From: Diadema setosum
Lineage: Eukaryota > Echinodermata > Echinoidea > Diadematoida > Diadematidae
DNA: 64,000 nucleotides
Assembly: GCF_964275005.1 (NCBI RefSeq)
Contig: NC_092699.1
Span: 17,536,901 to 17,600,900 of the forward strand
Direction: 5' to 3'
A model generated the notes under the pieces. That model did no database searches. It was not told the origin of the DNA and worked only from the letters and a program-made list of their open reading frames with translations. This document shows positions 23,195-33,040 of this stretch, in pieces; position 1 is the first letter of the stretch, and each line of letters starts with the position of its first letter. A program made the position numbers and the translations under genes.

Positions 23195-23555
23195 CCTTGT
23201 TCCGAAGGTTCGTCTATTTGACAACAAAATAAGGTTCATTATTCTGAATTACACAAATTCTCTACTAGAATGTTCGTTAATCCGTAAATGAAAAAGGGGT
23301 CGTTTATCCTAACATTTTGTGAGGTTGTTCCAAAGGTTCTTTATTCCGAAGGTTTGTAATTTCAAAAATGCCTAATTTTCAGTAATCCGAAAATGAAAAC
23401 AGGTTCGTCAATCCGAAAATGAAAAGGAGGTGTGTACTATCGAACCTTCGGAATTATGAACCTGATTTCTTTTCTGGTTTTAAACGAACATTTAGAATAA
23501 CAAACTTCTCTTTTTTTAATTTTCTGAATAAAGAACCTACGGAATAACGAACTGT
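23195..23555. repeat. Second sign-flipped TTCCGAA array
   Basis: Units such as TTCCGAAGGTTCGTC, GTTCGTTAATCCG and TTCGTCAATCCGAAAATGAAA are followed after about 23440 by inverted forms (GAACCTTCGGAATTATGAACC, AGAACCTACGGAATAACGAAC). Same unit type and organisation as 12820-13165. Confidence 0.6.
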
Positions 23556-23559
23556 ATCT

Positions 23560-25540
23560 CCTGTTAACAGACCTGGAACATCGAGAGTTTTGTTCTAACT
23601 CGCCACCACTGTAACAGATCTAGAAAGGGATCCCAGTCTATGTATGCGTGAACAGGGTGTGAGATGCTAAAGGTTGAAATTTCTTAGTATGCTTTGGACT
23701 GTGCAACTCATTAGTATCATGAAGTAAAAAATCAATTAGTTTGAGATACATCGTATACTAAACAGAAAACAAACCGCAACAGTCCGACACATAGTATTAA
23801 TGAGGACGTCCATGAACGTTTTTGCTTATAGGTTTTCTTTATGCAGGTCATAAATATCGTCAGTGCATAACTTTTAGTCAGCATTCAAAAGATCGCGATG
23901 CAATGATACAGGGCTGGGAACACAGAAACATCCACATTTTGATAGTCGATTTGCAGTTTCAATATCTTCTTTGGTTTGTAAGTTTTCTCGCACAGTATGA
24001 TTGCACTCGAATAGCGAAAGTAAATACAAGCAAACTAACATAATAAGACACTTTGTTTATTACATAATTATTTTGTTCTGGCATTTCTTGAAGGGTGTAA
24101 TAGAATCTGACACCACAAGGGCGAATTTTACGGGTTACGGTTGAGCAGAAGTAAGTCATTTATGAACAACCCTATCGATGAGATAATTGATGCTGTACCT
24201 GTTTTCACTCGCAAGGGGTAGGGAAAGATTATCCTGATCCTTACTTCACAGCCAAAAACATTTTCGTTTAAGTTTGATGATTGATGAGATAGACATTCCA
24301 ATTTTGCTGACTGAGAGAACAGATTATGTTTAAAAGAAAAAAAAAAGGTGTAAACCTATACGCTAAAGACACTCATGATATGGTGAATCTCCGAGAATAC
24401 TTCCTGTAGGATTCACATGTACAGCCGTAAGTCTTCTCTAAATCTTATCCATTTCAAGGCGTAGCAAGAGAAATTGATCTTGTTCTTCACATCAAATAAT
24501 TTCTAGACTTGCAACAGCCATACAGCGATGACATTTGAGGAATTAGGAGTCGAAGTTGCGTAAGTATCGGGAAGAAAAAAAATGTTGAGTAACGGAAAGG
24601 GAAAATCGAAAAATGAATTAACACAAAACTCCCTTGGTTTTCCGAGGATTCCGCTCTCTACGGCAGCTTCCGATGTCTTGTTTTGTTTTGAGTGGGGGGG
24701 GGGGGGGGGGAGGGGTGAGGGAGCATTGGCCCATGACCTAACTTCAACTGTAATATAATCATGTTTCATCTTGATATGTCCACTTTGATAACATTTCTAC
24801 CTTTCCATACGTTTGATATCTGTCACCGTTGAGATATTTTATACATTTTGTCTATTCATTCGTTCATTCATTTTGTATGAACATTTATGATATATATTTC
24901 TTACAAATGGTCAACAATGTGACTTTTTAGATGCATACTTTTTCTTTGTATTACCTCTTGTTAGATGGTAATAAAGCACAACTGAATTTGATTGAAATTA
25001 TCTGATGTCGTATCATTATCTATCAAATATCCTAAAAATGGGAGTGGATCTGCATTGTTTAGAGTTGAACTCTCCCTTTTTATTGATAGCCGGTTTCTGT
25101 GAGAGTATAAATTCAAAGACATGTTTTGATTCGTTCTTCTCCTTTACAGATGTAATACTGGGGAAGTTTATCACAAGTTTAAAGGTCCTATTTGCCATTG
25201 GGAGCATTGATAAAAAAAAAATCAAAATATCACTTTCGATGCATATGTGTAGCTCAGTTGTATCACAAAACATCCTACCATATACAATATTTGCAATAAA
25301 GCCTAAAATATAAGGAGATATCACTATTTTTCTTATCAAACAGTTACTGTAGACGGTTAAGTCTGGAGACATTCTTATTATAACTATTGTTCACATTTTG
25401 TATATTTACCAATACTTTTAACCTCGATTATACTCGTTCAAATTTTTACAGTGGTTGTGTCTATCCCTAACTCATATTTTAGAACTATTTTGAAGCACTA
25501 ACACTGGGTTTTTGTTTCATCTGTAAATTGTAAATTATGC
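23560..25540. other. No gene recognised; poly-G tract and possible retroelement tail
   Basis: A poly-G run lies at 24695-24711. A sequence near 24965-24995 (GGTAATAAAGCACAACTGAA) resembles a retroelement tail. No coding domain. Confidence 0.35.
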
Positions 25541-25546
25541 CTTTAA

Positions 25547-26104
25547 AGGGAAGGTAAACCCAAAAAGCAATGTGGATTGAGTGGAAGCAGCAACATTAGT
25601 AGAACACATCAGTGAAAGTTTGAGGAAAATCGGACAATCGATGCAAAAGTTATGAATTTTTAAAGTTTTGGTGTTGAAACCGCTGGATGAGGAGACTACC
25701 AGAGGATATGACGTATGAGTGGACAACAATACAAAGAAAATATAAAGGAAATTCAACAAAAATTCACTTTTCTAGAATTATGAAAGAGCAATAGACCAAC
25801 CTCTTTCAGAAAGCAGGGGGAATAATTGCTACCCCTAACATATGTCAATATCAAGCTGATGGAATTTGTAATTTTCATGAAAAATGGATTTTTGCAGGAT
25901 TTTCTTTATATTTTCTTGGTATTGTTGTCCACTTATACGTCATAACCTCTAGTAGTCTCCTCGTCCAGCGGTTCCAACACCAAAACTTTAAAAATTCATA
26001 ACTTTTGCATCGATTGTCCGATTTTCTTCAAACTTTCACTGACGTGTTCTACTAATGTTGCTGCTTTCACTCAATCCACATTGCTCTTGGGGTTTATCTT
26101 CCCT
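25547..26104. mobile_element. Foldback MITE family B, clean copy 3
   Basis: Flanked on both sides by TTAA (25543-25546 and 26105-26108), the element begins AGGGAAGGTAAACCC and ends in the inverse form. The arms are near-identical inverted copies for roughly 230 bp each, with blocks CAGCAACATTAGTAGAACAC, GACAATCGATGCAAAAGTT and GAGTGGACAACAATAC. TTAA target and AGGG ends fit Kolobok-type elements. High arm identity suggests a young copy or arm homogenisation. Confidence 0.75.
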
Positions 26105-26236
26105 TTAAAGCTCGGACTCTACTACTTGGGGCCTATGACATTTTGAAAAACAAGATATCATCTTTGAATTCGGTATGTCATCAAAAAAGGGGTGATTACT
26201 CATTTGAACTATAGTAAATAAATGAGTCCGGATGGA

Positions 26237-27355
26237 TTAGGAGGGTTGTGGCAACTCTACCTGATCGGCTTTAGTCGACCCAGTGTGGGCAGCCTCTTCG
26301 TGCTCAAAGAGGGCGTCCCTCTCACTTGTTCTGACGAAGGTAAAGAGGCCTTTGATGGCGGTACGGAATTTTGGGTTCTGCCACGTGTAGATGATGGGGT
26401 TGGCACACGAGTTGTAGAAACCGAGCAAGGTCAGAAGCTGGTGGAGGGGACTTCCCCCGTAGGACGATGAGATGTAGCCGAGGTTATAGCAAAAGTAAGC
26501 AATCTGATTCGGGGTCCAGGCCACAATGTAGACCAGGACCACGATAAGCATCATCTTGATGATGCGATTCCTGGCCAGCATGTGGAAGGTCTCGCCCTTG
26601 CTTTCGCTGGTCATCTGACGGAACTGCTTCGACTGCTGGCGCAGTGATCGGGCGATGAGTAGCTGGGTGATCAACATGGTAGCGACGGGGATCACCAGGC
26701 GAATGATGAAGGCGTAGTAAGCTTGAGCGATCTTACCAGCTTCGGTCTTGATCGTGCTACCGCAGTAGTTGATGTTGTAATCATAGTCAAAGATGAACAA
26801 AGTGTACGATACCTGTGCGAACGTAAAGAGCCAGATCAAGACCACGACCAGTGAGACCCTCCTCTTGCTGACGATCCTGTTGAAGAGAAGCGGATGCACG
26901 ACGGCCAGATAACGCTCGATGCAGATAGCCATCAGGATGTATGTGGAGGCAGTGATGCAAAGCCACAGGATAAACGAGGGATACAGCAGTTTGCAGTAGG
27001 CGTGTCCAAGGATTGTCCCGGGAACCCGACTTGCCCACGGAATCGGGAAAACGAAGATCGACGTGATCAAGTCGGCGATGGCGAGAGCACCGATGAGAAC
27101 GTCGGTCGAACGAATCGCGTCGAAGCGCTGGTAAATGACCACGATCACGAGACCATTTCCTGCCACACCAAGGATCAAGGACAGGACTTGAAGAACGGTC
27201 CACCACGTCCAGGAAAGGGGATACCAGTCCCATGGGGACTGATCTGGGGTGAGTTGGGTCTCGACAACGCTGGTGTTATCCACCTCGGGTAATGCCCACA
27301 TCAAGCTCGTTCCAGCAGTGGCGTTCACCATGTCAACGTCAGCGGTGGCAGACAT
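26237..27355 (-). CDS. Class A (rhodopsin-like) GPCR, paralogue of the 10.2 kb receptor
   Basis: From the ATG at 27355 the protein has 372 residues with no intron. Class A marks: N67 (GNGLV), D95 (AIADL), ERY at 147-149, P223 in TM5, AWTP in TM6 (W280, P282), NPIIY at 319-323, and C121/C198 for the extracellular disulphide. N11 (NAT) and N27 (NTS) are glycosylation sequons. The frame extends to 27415, but an acceptor-like TAGCAG directly precedes the chosen ATG. From TM2 to TM6 it differs from the first receptor at only a handful of positions, while the N-terminus, the second extracellular loop (FIFDYDYN against FTYRYDYN) and the C-terminal tail differ much more. A DIRS-like element begins only ~180 bp upstream. 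The ligand is unknown. No signal peptide is obvious. Confidence 0.9.
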   Translation of the reverse strand: MSATADVDMVNATAGTSLMWALPEVDNTSVVETQLTPDQSPWDWYPLSWTWWTVLQVLSLILGVAGNGLVIVVIYQRFDAIRSTDVLIGALAIADLITSIFVFPIPWASRVPGTILGHAYCKLLYPSFILWLCITASTYILMAICIERYLAVVHPLLFNRIVSKRRVSLVVVLIWLFTFAQVSYTLFIFDYDYNINYCGSTIKTEAGKIAQAYYAFIIRLVIPVATMLITQLLIARSLRQQSKQFRQMTSESKGETFHMLARNRIIKMMLIVVLVYIVAWTPNQIAYFCYNLGYISSSYGGSPLHQLLTLLGFYNSCANPIIYTWQNPKFRTAIKGLFTFVRTSERDALFEHEEAAHTGSTKADQVELPQPS

Positions 27356-27538
27356 TCTGCTACGGATTAATTTAAGGTATACAACACGAACATGAGGGTC
27401 GCCAATTAATGGCACAGAATCGTTGTCGCTTTCCTACATCGTCACGTCTTCTATCTACAGTTACTTCATATACTGTTAGGATCATATTGTGTCAATGTCA
27501 GTGTTATACCATCAGTGCTATCTATTATTTTGATCAAG

Positions 27539-27697
27539 ATTCTATTACGTAATACTCGTATAAGTCTTCAGAGGTTAGCATTTCCCAGGTGTTTAAGGCA
27601 GTGAAGTCACATAATGAAATTCAAAGTAGGTGAAAATTCCAAGCAGTCCAAGATCGTTATAAATACCCGTGTCAGATAGCAGAAACCATCTTTTTCA
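27539..27697 (+). repeat. Left inverted terminal repeat of the DIRS element
   Basis: The sequence reappears in inverted form at the right end, almost unchanged over its inner part (GGTTAGCATTTCCCAGGTGT and onward). The outer ~35 bp differ more between the two ends. Confidence 0.9.
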
Positions 27698-27700
27698 AGT

Positions 27701-29002
27701 GTGACGGCAGTGAATTATAAAGCTCCAATGTCTAGTGATCGGGAAGACGACGCTACCTCTCAGCCCCCCTCCCCGCGGGGAGATCAGGGCATGGAAGGCC
27801 GCCTTGAAGCTCAGGCTATGGAGATCCGTAAACTTTCCGAGACACTCTCCCGCTTCTTGGATAGAGCGGCGCCAGACCGCGGCGATGACAAACGGCATGC
27901 GTGCCATGCCGGCTCGGGCAGGAGAGTTCCTCCTCCCGACGATTTGTCTAGACATGCGAGCCATGTCCGCGGGGACAGGGGCGCTGCCCCGCCCGCCGAA
28001 GATTTTAGCGATCTGATCAACCCCATAAGAAGCTCATGGGACGACGATATTCTCAGCCTCTTTCCCGGCGACCCTGACTGCCTCGCCCTGGGAGGTGACT
28101 CAGCCTCTACGGTTAATAGTCGTGTCGCTAAGAATTACGACCCAGCTGAACTCGACTCAGACGTCATTCCCACACAACCTAAGTCTGATACCGAGCTGGA
28201 TTTTGACAATGACATATATGACACTAACTCTGATTTTGGCCCGGCCAAATTCGAAAAATTGGCTGATTTGCTAACGAAGGCGGTCACTCTGCCTCCCAAG
28301 AAGGAAAGCCTCGATAAAATCGCCGAGCGCTACCAAACGCCATCAAATGCTCAAGCAGCATGCACACCTAAAATCGAAAGCGAAATTTGGGCTACTCTCC
28401 CCGGCAAGGCTCGCGGCATTGATGCGAGCTTTCAACGGCTACAACAAAACGTAGTGAAGGGCCTTCTACCTTATGGGGAAATCCTATCTGAGATTCATGG
28501 ATCATGCACGAAAAATCAGCCAGTTGACACTAAGCGAATCAAACAACTCGCCATCGATGGCCTAACACTTTCCGGCTATGCTTCATACGAACTGAGCATG
28601 CACCGTCGAGCTAGCCTGAGACCCTTTCTCAACCCCAGGTACAAAGGCTTGTGCAGCAAATCGACTCCGCTCGATAGTAAGCTGTTCGGGAAAGACCTCC
28701 GAGAAACCTTGGCAAGCGTCGCACAAGCATACAATGTGGGTCAGAAAGTATCCACCCAAGCCGGCAAAATGCAACGATCAAAAAGGATGCGAAGCACCCC
28801 CTTTCAACCCTATGGCTACAAACAACGACCATCTTGGCAGAGCCAGAGGCCCAGCCGTAGATTCCCTCAGCAGTGGCATCGCCCCCAGTCTCGGGCGGTC
28901 TCAACAGTGCCACGCCCACCACCATCACCCCGGCGCACTCCGACGGATACACGTCGCAACATGGTGCCCGCAGCCTCGGCTTGCTTCCCATCAAAAAACT
29001 AG
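27701..29002 (+). CDS. DIRS element gag-like protein
   Basis: A 433-codon frame starts 4 bases after the left terminal repeat. It holds the position of the first protein of DIRS elements, and nothing in it matches an enzyme family. The N-terminal part is charged, the middle is acidic (around residues 130-180) and the C-terminal part is rich in Arg, Pro and Gln (around 360-420), which suggests nucleic-acid binding. Its end overlaps the next frame, an arrangement usual in this group. The function is inferred from position only. Confidence 0.7.
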   Translation: MTAVNYKAPMSSDREDDATSQPPSPRGDQGMEGRLEAQAMEIRKLSETLSRFLDRAAPDRGDDKRHACHAGSGRRVPPPDDLSRHASHVRGDRGAAPPAEDFSDLINPIRSSWDDDILSLFPGDPDCLALGGDSASTVNSRVAKNYDPAELDSDVIPTQPKSDTELDFDNDIYDTNSDFGPAKFEKLADLLTKAVTLPPKKESLDKIAERYQTPSNAQAACTPKIESEIWATLPGKARGIDASFQRLQQNVVKGLLPYGEILSEIHGSCTKNQPVDTKRIKQLAIDGLTLSGYASYELSMHRRASLRPFLNPRYKGLCSKSTPLDSKLFGKDLRETLASVAQAYNVGQKVSTQAGKMQRSKRMRSTPFQPYGYKQRPSWQSQRPSRRFPQQWHRPQSRAVSTVPRPPPSPRRTPTDTRRNMVPAASACFPSKN

Positions 29003-31026
29003 TAAGTCCAAAACCATTCAAAGCTGGGAATCTCAAGCTTTTCAAAGATGATTGGTCAAAAATATCTTCAGATTCTTGGATATTAGATACAATATCCGGC
29101 TACAAAATCGATTTCATTGCAACCCCATACCAGCCAATTCTTCCACCACAAAGTTCACATTCTCCCGAGGAGGAGAAGGCAATCGACGAAGAATTATCTA
29201 AGCTTATCTCAAAGCAAGCTATTAGAGAGATTTCTCATTCCGAGTGTCAATTCATTTCTACTATTTTCACAGTCGCCAAAAAGACTGGCGGTATAAGACC
29301 AATCATAAATTTGAAAAACTTGAACAAATTTGTGAGATATGAGCATTTCAAAATGGAACAGTTTCATTTGGTCAAGGATTTAATTTTGCCTCTGGACTTC
29401 TTGACTAGTATTGATCTTAAGGATGCGTATTTTTCAATTCCCATCCACCCTGCTCACCAAGTGTATTTGTCTTTCGAATGGAAAGGGCATTTTTACTGTT
29501 TTCAGTGCCTTCCCTTTGGCCTGAGTTCAGCCCCACGGATATTCACTAAGGTTATGAAACCCGTCATTGCCTCAGCAAGGAGTAGAGGCATTAGAACGAT
29601 TATATATCTAGATGATATTCTCATTCTTTCTCGCACTAGAGAAGAGTGCCTCGACAACACCAATTTTATGATCAACTTGTTATCCTCCTTGGGGTTCTCA
29701 GTTAACTTTGACAAATCCAGTTTAAACCCAAAACACGTCGAGTCCTTCCTTGGTTTTCAGATTGATTCGCAGCAAATGAAAATCAGCTTGCCTCAAAACA
29801 AGATTGACAAAATAACTACTCTTGCAAATTCAATCTTGTCTAAAGAAGAGACCATAATTCGGGATTTAGCCAAATTCATTGGCCTTGTCATATCTACGTT
29901 TGAGTGCTTTCCACAAGGAAAATTACACTTTCGTCACCTGGAAACAGAAAAGACAAATGCTCTACGTAAAGCAGAAGGTGATTTTGACGCTCTAATTGCG
30001 TTATCTAGTCATGCTAAACGAGAAATTATTTGGTGGCTGTCTTGCAAAGCCGAAGAATTTTCCACCCCCATCAACCCTGCCCCTATTAGCATAACAATCT
30101 CAACTGATGCTAGCATGTCCGGATGGGGAGCGGTCCTAAATAATGACAAATCCTTTGCTCAGGGAACCTGGACTGCCAAGAAGGCTGCCCTGCATATTAA
30201 TGTGCTTGAATTACTGGCAATTCAGAACGGTCTTGAGGCCTTGTGCAGCTCATGTACAAACGTACATATTCATGTTCAGTCAGACAACACCACAGCTGTT
30301 TCATACATAAACAAAATGGGCGGTAACATACCCGACCTGAACAAAATAACAGTCGACATTTGGAATTGGCGCCTAACCTCTAATAACTGGATGTCAGCTT
30401 CACACTTAGCAGGTGTAGACAATTCTGAAGCTGACTGCTTGTCTCGCAGAGACATGAACAAAGAACTACAATTGTTACCTTATGTTTTTCATGACATGAT
30501 TAACAAACTCCATACACTCATTGTCCCTGATGTTGACCTCTTTGCGTCTCGGTTCAACAACCAACTCCCTTCCTATGTAACATGGAAGCCTGACTTAAAT
30601 GCCGTGGCCTCCGATGCCTTTTCCATACCTTGGAATGTTTTCACCCCATACATTTTCCCCCCATTCTGTCTCATCCCCAGGGTCCTCCACAAGCTTCAAC
30701 AGGACCAGGTGGACAAAGCACTCCTCATTGCCCCAATATGGCGGGCGCAGCCATGGTTTCCGGCACTGCTGGAAATGATAACAGCCCCACCCTTACTACT
30801 CCCCGAGAGGAGCCTCGCCCCACACCCCCACCCACCAACGAACCTTCGGTTAGCCGCCTGGGTGCTCTCCGCCAGCGATGGCAAGCGACAGGCATATCGC
30901 AGCACGCTGCAAAGCTCCTTTCATCATCATGGCGAGACAATACCAACAAACAATATGAGGGCGCTTGGAGACAATGGCATCGCTGGTGTTCTGAACAACC
31001 TTGTGATCTCTTTAACCCATCTATAG
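28873..31026 (+). CDS. DIRS element reverse transcriptase and RNase H
   Basis: A 717-codon frame. The reverse transcriptase shows TGGIRPIINLKNLN, SIDLKDAYFSIPI, the LPFGLSSAPRIFTKVM block and YLDD. RNase H follows, starting at STDASMSGWGAV with ELLAIQNGL and HVQSDN, and ending at ADCLSR. The tail (VDLFASRFNNQLPSY, IPWNVFTPYIFPPF) is a conserved segment of DIRS-like proteins after RNase H. The frame overlaps the gag-like frame upstream and the recombinase frame downstream. The true amino end may lie elsewhere because DIRS elements use overlapping frames. Confidence 0.9.
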   Translation: MASPPVSGGLNSATPTTITPAHSDGYTSQHGARSLGLLPIKKLVSPKPFKAGNLKLFKDDWSKISSDSWILDTISGYKIDFIATPYQPILPPQSSHSPEEEKAIDEELSKLISKQAIREISHSECQFISTIFTVAKKTGGIRPIINLKNLNKFVRYEHFKMEQFHLVKDLILPLDFLTSIDLKDAYFSIPIHPAHQVYLSFEWKGHFYCFQCLPFGLSSAPRIFTKVMKPVIASARSRGIRTIIYLDDILILSRTREECLDNTNFMINLLSSLGFSVNFDKSSLNPKHVESFLGFQIDSQQMKISLPQNKIDKITTLANSILSKEETIIRDLAKFIGLVISTFECFPQGKLHFRHLETEKTNALRKAEGDFDALIALSSHAKREIIWWLSCKAEEFSTPINPAPISITISTDASMSGWGAVLNNDKSFAQGTWTAKKAALHINVLELLAIQNGLEALCSSCTNVHIHVQSDNTTAVSYINKMGGNIPDLNKITVDIWNWRLTSNNWMSASHLAGVDNSEADCLSRRDMNKELQLLPYVFHDMINKLHTLIVPDVDLFASRFNNQLPSYVTWKPDLNAVASDAFSIPWNVFTPYIFPPFCLIPRVLHKLQQDQVDKALLIAPIWRAQPWFPALLEMITAPPLLLPERSLAPHPHPPTNLRLAAWVLSASDGKRQAYRSTLQSSFHHHGETIPTNNMRALGDNGIAGVLNNLVISLTHL

Positions 31027-31856
31027 AGAATGTTGTGAACTTTTTAAGCTATCAGCATAGCTTAAACAAAACCTACTCCACGATTAACTCGTATAGATCT
31101 GCTCTCTCATCCATACTACCTAAAATTGAAGGGTACGACATTGGCAAACACCCCCTTGTAGTCAGACTTATGAAGGGAGTATTTAACTTCGACCCTCCTA
31201 AGCCTAAATACAACAAGACTTGGGACGTTGCAATTGTTTTGAATCACTTTGTATCACTTCAGGATAACCATGAACTTTCTCTGCTCGCCTTGAGCCAAAA
31301 ACTGCTTTCATTGCTTGCACTCGTTTCGGCCCAGCGTACACAAACGCTGAGGTATCTTGATCTTAACTTCATGACATTATCGGCAGACGAGGCGACGTTT
31401 CACGTTAGAGATATTCTTAAAACTACTAGTACTAAGAAAGGTATTTCTAACCAAGTGATTAAAGTGCCTTCTTTCACATCCAATCCTAAACTCTGCGTGT
31501 TATCAACTCTTCAAGAGTACATCAAACGCACAGAACCTCTCCGACGAGTCAGTTCAGAAAGCAAACTCTTAATTTCTACGAAACATCCACATAAATCGGT
31601 GACAACAAGCACCTTGGCGCGGTGGCTAAAAGCGTCCCTCGCGGCCGCAGGTATAAACACTTCTACATTCTCAGCTCATAGCTACCGAAGCGCCGCAACT
31701 TCTAAAGCTTTCGCACATGGAGTAAGTCTTAACGAAATCATGTCCACAGCTGACTGGACGAACGCTGGTACTTTTCGAACCTTCTATCTTAAGCCAATTG
31801 ACTCCACCTTTAGCTCCACAATTCTCAGTTCTTCTGAGTCAGGCAGGCACATGTAA
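30630..31856 (+). CDS. DIRS element tyrosine recombinase
   Basis: A 408-codon frame overlapping the end of the reverse transcriptase frame. The N-terminal half has the SAM-like core-binding fold of the family (NTNKQYEGAWRQWHRWC, YSTINSYRSALSSI). The catalytic half shows the first Arg in SAQRTQTL, the H-x-x-R pair in SAHSYRSAATS and the Tyr in TFRTFYLKP. These are the conserved residues of the tyrosine recombinase superfamily. The enzyme would insert the circular DNA form of the element by site-directed strand exchange, which leaves no target duplication. Confidence 0.92.
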   Translation: MECFHPIHFPPILSHPQGPPQASTGPGGQSTPHCPNMAGAAMVSGTAGNDNSPTLTTPREEPRPTPPPTNEPSVSRLGALRQRWQATGISQHAAKLLSSSWRDNTNKQYEGAWRQWHRWCSEQPCDLFNPSIENVVNFLSYQHSLNKTYSTINSYRSALSSILPKIEGYDIGKHPLVVRLMKGVFNFDPPKPKYNKTWDVAIVLNHFVSLQDNHELSLLALSQKLLSLLALVSAQRTQTLRYLDLNFMTLSADEATFHVRDILKTTSTKKGISNQVIKVPSFTSNPKLCVLSTLQEYIKRTEPLRRVSSESKLLISTKHPHKSVTTSTLARWLKASLAAAGINTSTFSAHSYRSAATSKAFAHGVSLNEIMSTADWTNAGTFRTFYLKPIDSTFSSTILSSSESGRHM

Positions 31857-32483
31857 ATTGTGGTATGGGATATATGTATATGTGAATATCTGGAGAACGA
31901 TGTATTATATGATAGTAATACGAGTCAGATAAAGCCACAAGATACGTGCATTGGGGTATGCCAACACCTTAACCGTTCACCCGTTTAGCAAGTTCTGTTC
32001 AACAAACTGACGAATTTAAGCTTTAGCATAACCCCATACGAAACCAGAGTAACTATTCACTACGCCTGTGTTAGTATTACTATGTATGAACCTATTGGTG
32101 ATTCCTCCAACCTAATGTACATACCATTAAAGAGAATCATAATCATGTCTTTTGAATCGAAAGCGGTACAAGTGACCCGCGTGTATTTATTTGTTTGTGC
32201 GTTATCATGCTCAACACTGAGCCAGCTAAAGAACGCAATGTACCAAGTGATATCACGATCATGACTTTCTATGTGTTGTACTTCAAATTTACAAGCCAAT
32301 CGTACTGGAGTTCATTTCACGTTTGAGACAATGTGTGTCTCCGTCGCTGACACCCCCTGTGCGTGAGGTGCCATGATTAAAGTTTTCAACTTCTAGCGAA
32401 GAAAAACGTCTATCACCCTTCATTATTCTCTGGTCACGAGTCCCTACTATGTATAGACTGACTTCTGTACGGAACTTTGAACA
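31857..32483. other. DIRS element 3' untranslated part
   Basis: Non-coding stretch between the recombinase stop and the internal complementary region. No domain-bearing frame. Confidence 0.6.
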
Positions 32484-32615
32484 TGCTAACCTCTGAAGAC
32501 TTATACGAGTATTACGTAATAGAATTCCTAAATTATACAAATAATATGAAGTATAATTAGAATTCTATTAGTAATAATGAAGTATAAGTCGAAGAGGTTC
32601 CCACCCAACGATCCC
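32484..32615 (+). repeat. DIRS internal complementary region
   Basis: CCTCTGAAGACTTATACGAG followed by TATTACGTAATAG is the inverse of the outer left repeat. The adjoining sequence to GTCGAAGAGG is the inverse of the outer right repeat. The two terminal ends therefore meet here, as in the template region used to complete the ends during DIRS replication. Confidence 0.85.
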
Positions 32616-32841
32616 TCCCTTTTCAGCACTGTACAGAAGTCAACACTATACATGTTACTGTATGTTGGTGTCTAAATGATTGCTGATTGACATGAGATGT
32701 CTGCAAATTACTCCGCATCATCTGAACTGCAATGAATTGTGCTTACAATCTTGCATGTTTCATGATCGGAATTACCTACATTAAGGTTTGCCTGCTGTGC
32801 TCCAATATTGGTATTGCTGATCAGTTCAGAGTCATCTTCTC

Positions 32842-33040
32842 TTTGAAAAGATGGTTTCTGCTATCTGACACGGGTATTTATAACGATCTTGGACTGCTTG
32901 GAATTTTCACCTACTTTGAATTTCATTAAGTGACTTCACTGCCTTAAACACCTGGGAAATGCTAACCTCTTCGACTTATACTTCATTATTACTAATAGAA
33001 TTCTAATTATACTTCATATTATTTGTATAATTTAGGAATT
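32842..33040 (-). repeat. Right inverted terminal repeat of the DIRS element
   Basis: Inverted copy of the left repeat, extended at its outer side by about 36 bp that have no match in the left repeat but do match the internal complementary region. Confidence 0.85.

Larger units (their letters stand above)
27539..33040 (+). mobile_element. DIRS-type tyrosine-recombinase retroelement, looks whole
   Basis: Inverted terminal repeats (left 27539-27697, right about 32842-33040) enclose three overlapping open frames: a gag-like protein, reverse transcriptase with RNase H, and a tyrosine recombinase. Between the last frame and the right repeat is an internal complementary region (about 32484-32615) that joins copies of the two outer repeat ends back to back. 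Inverted terminal repeats, an internal complementary region and a recombinase in place of an integrase define the DIRS group. No target duplication is expected. The element looks whole, with no break noticed in the three frames. The inner ~120 bp of the two terminal repeats are nearly identical, which points to a recent insertion. Confidence 0.92.

Noticed and set aside
27695-28026. Antisense and alternative-frame open frames across the DIRS gag-like region.
   Set aside because: Shadows of the GC-rich coding frame, with no domain of their own.
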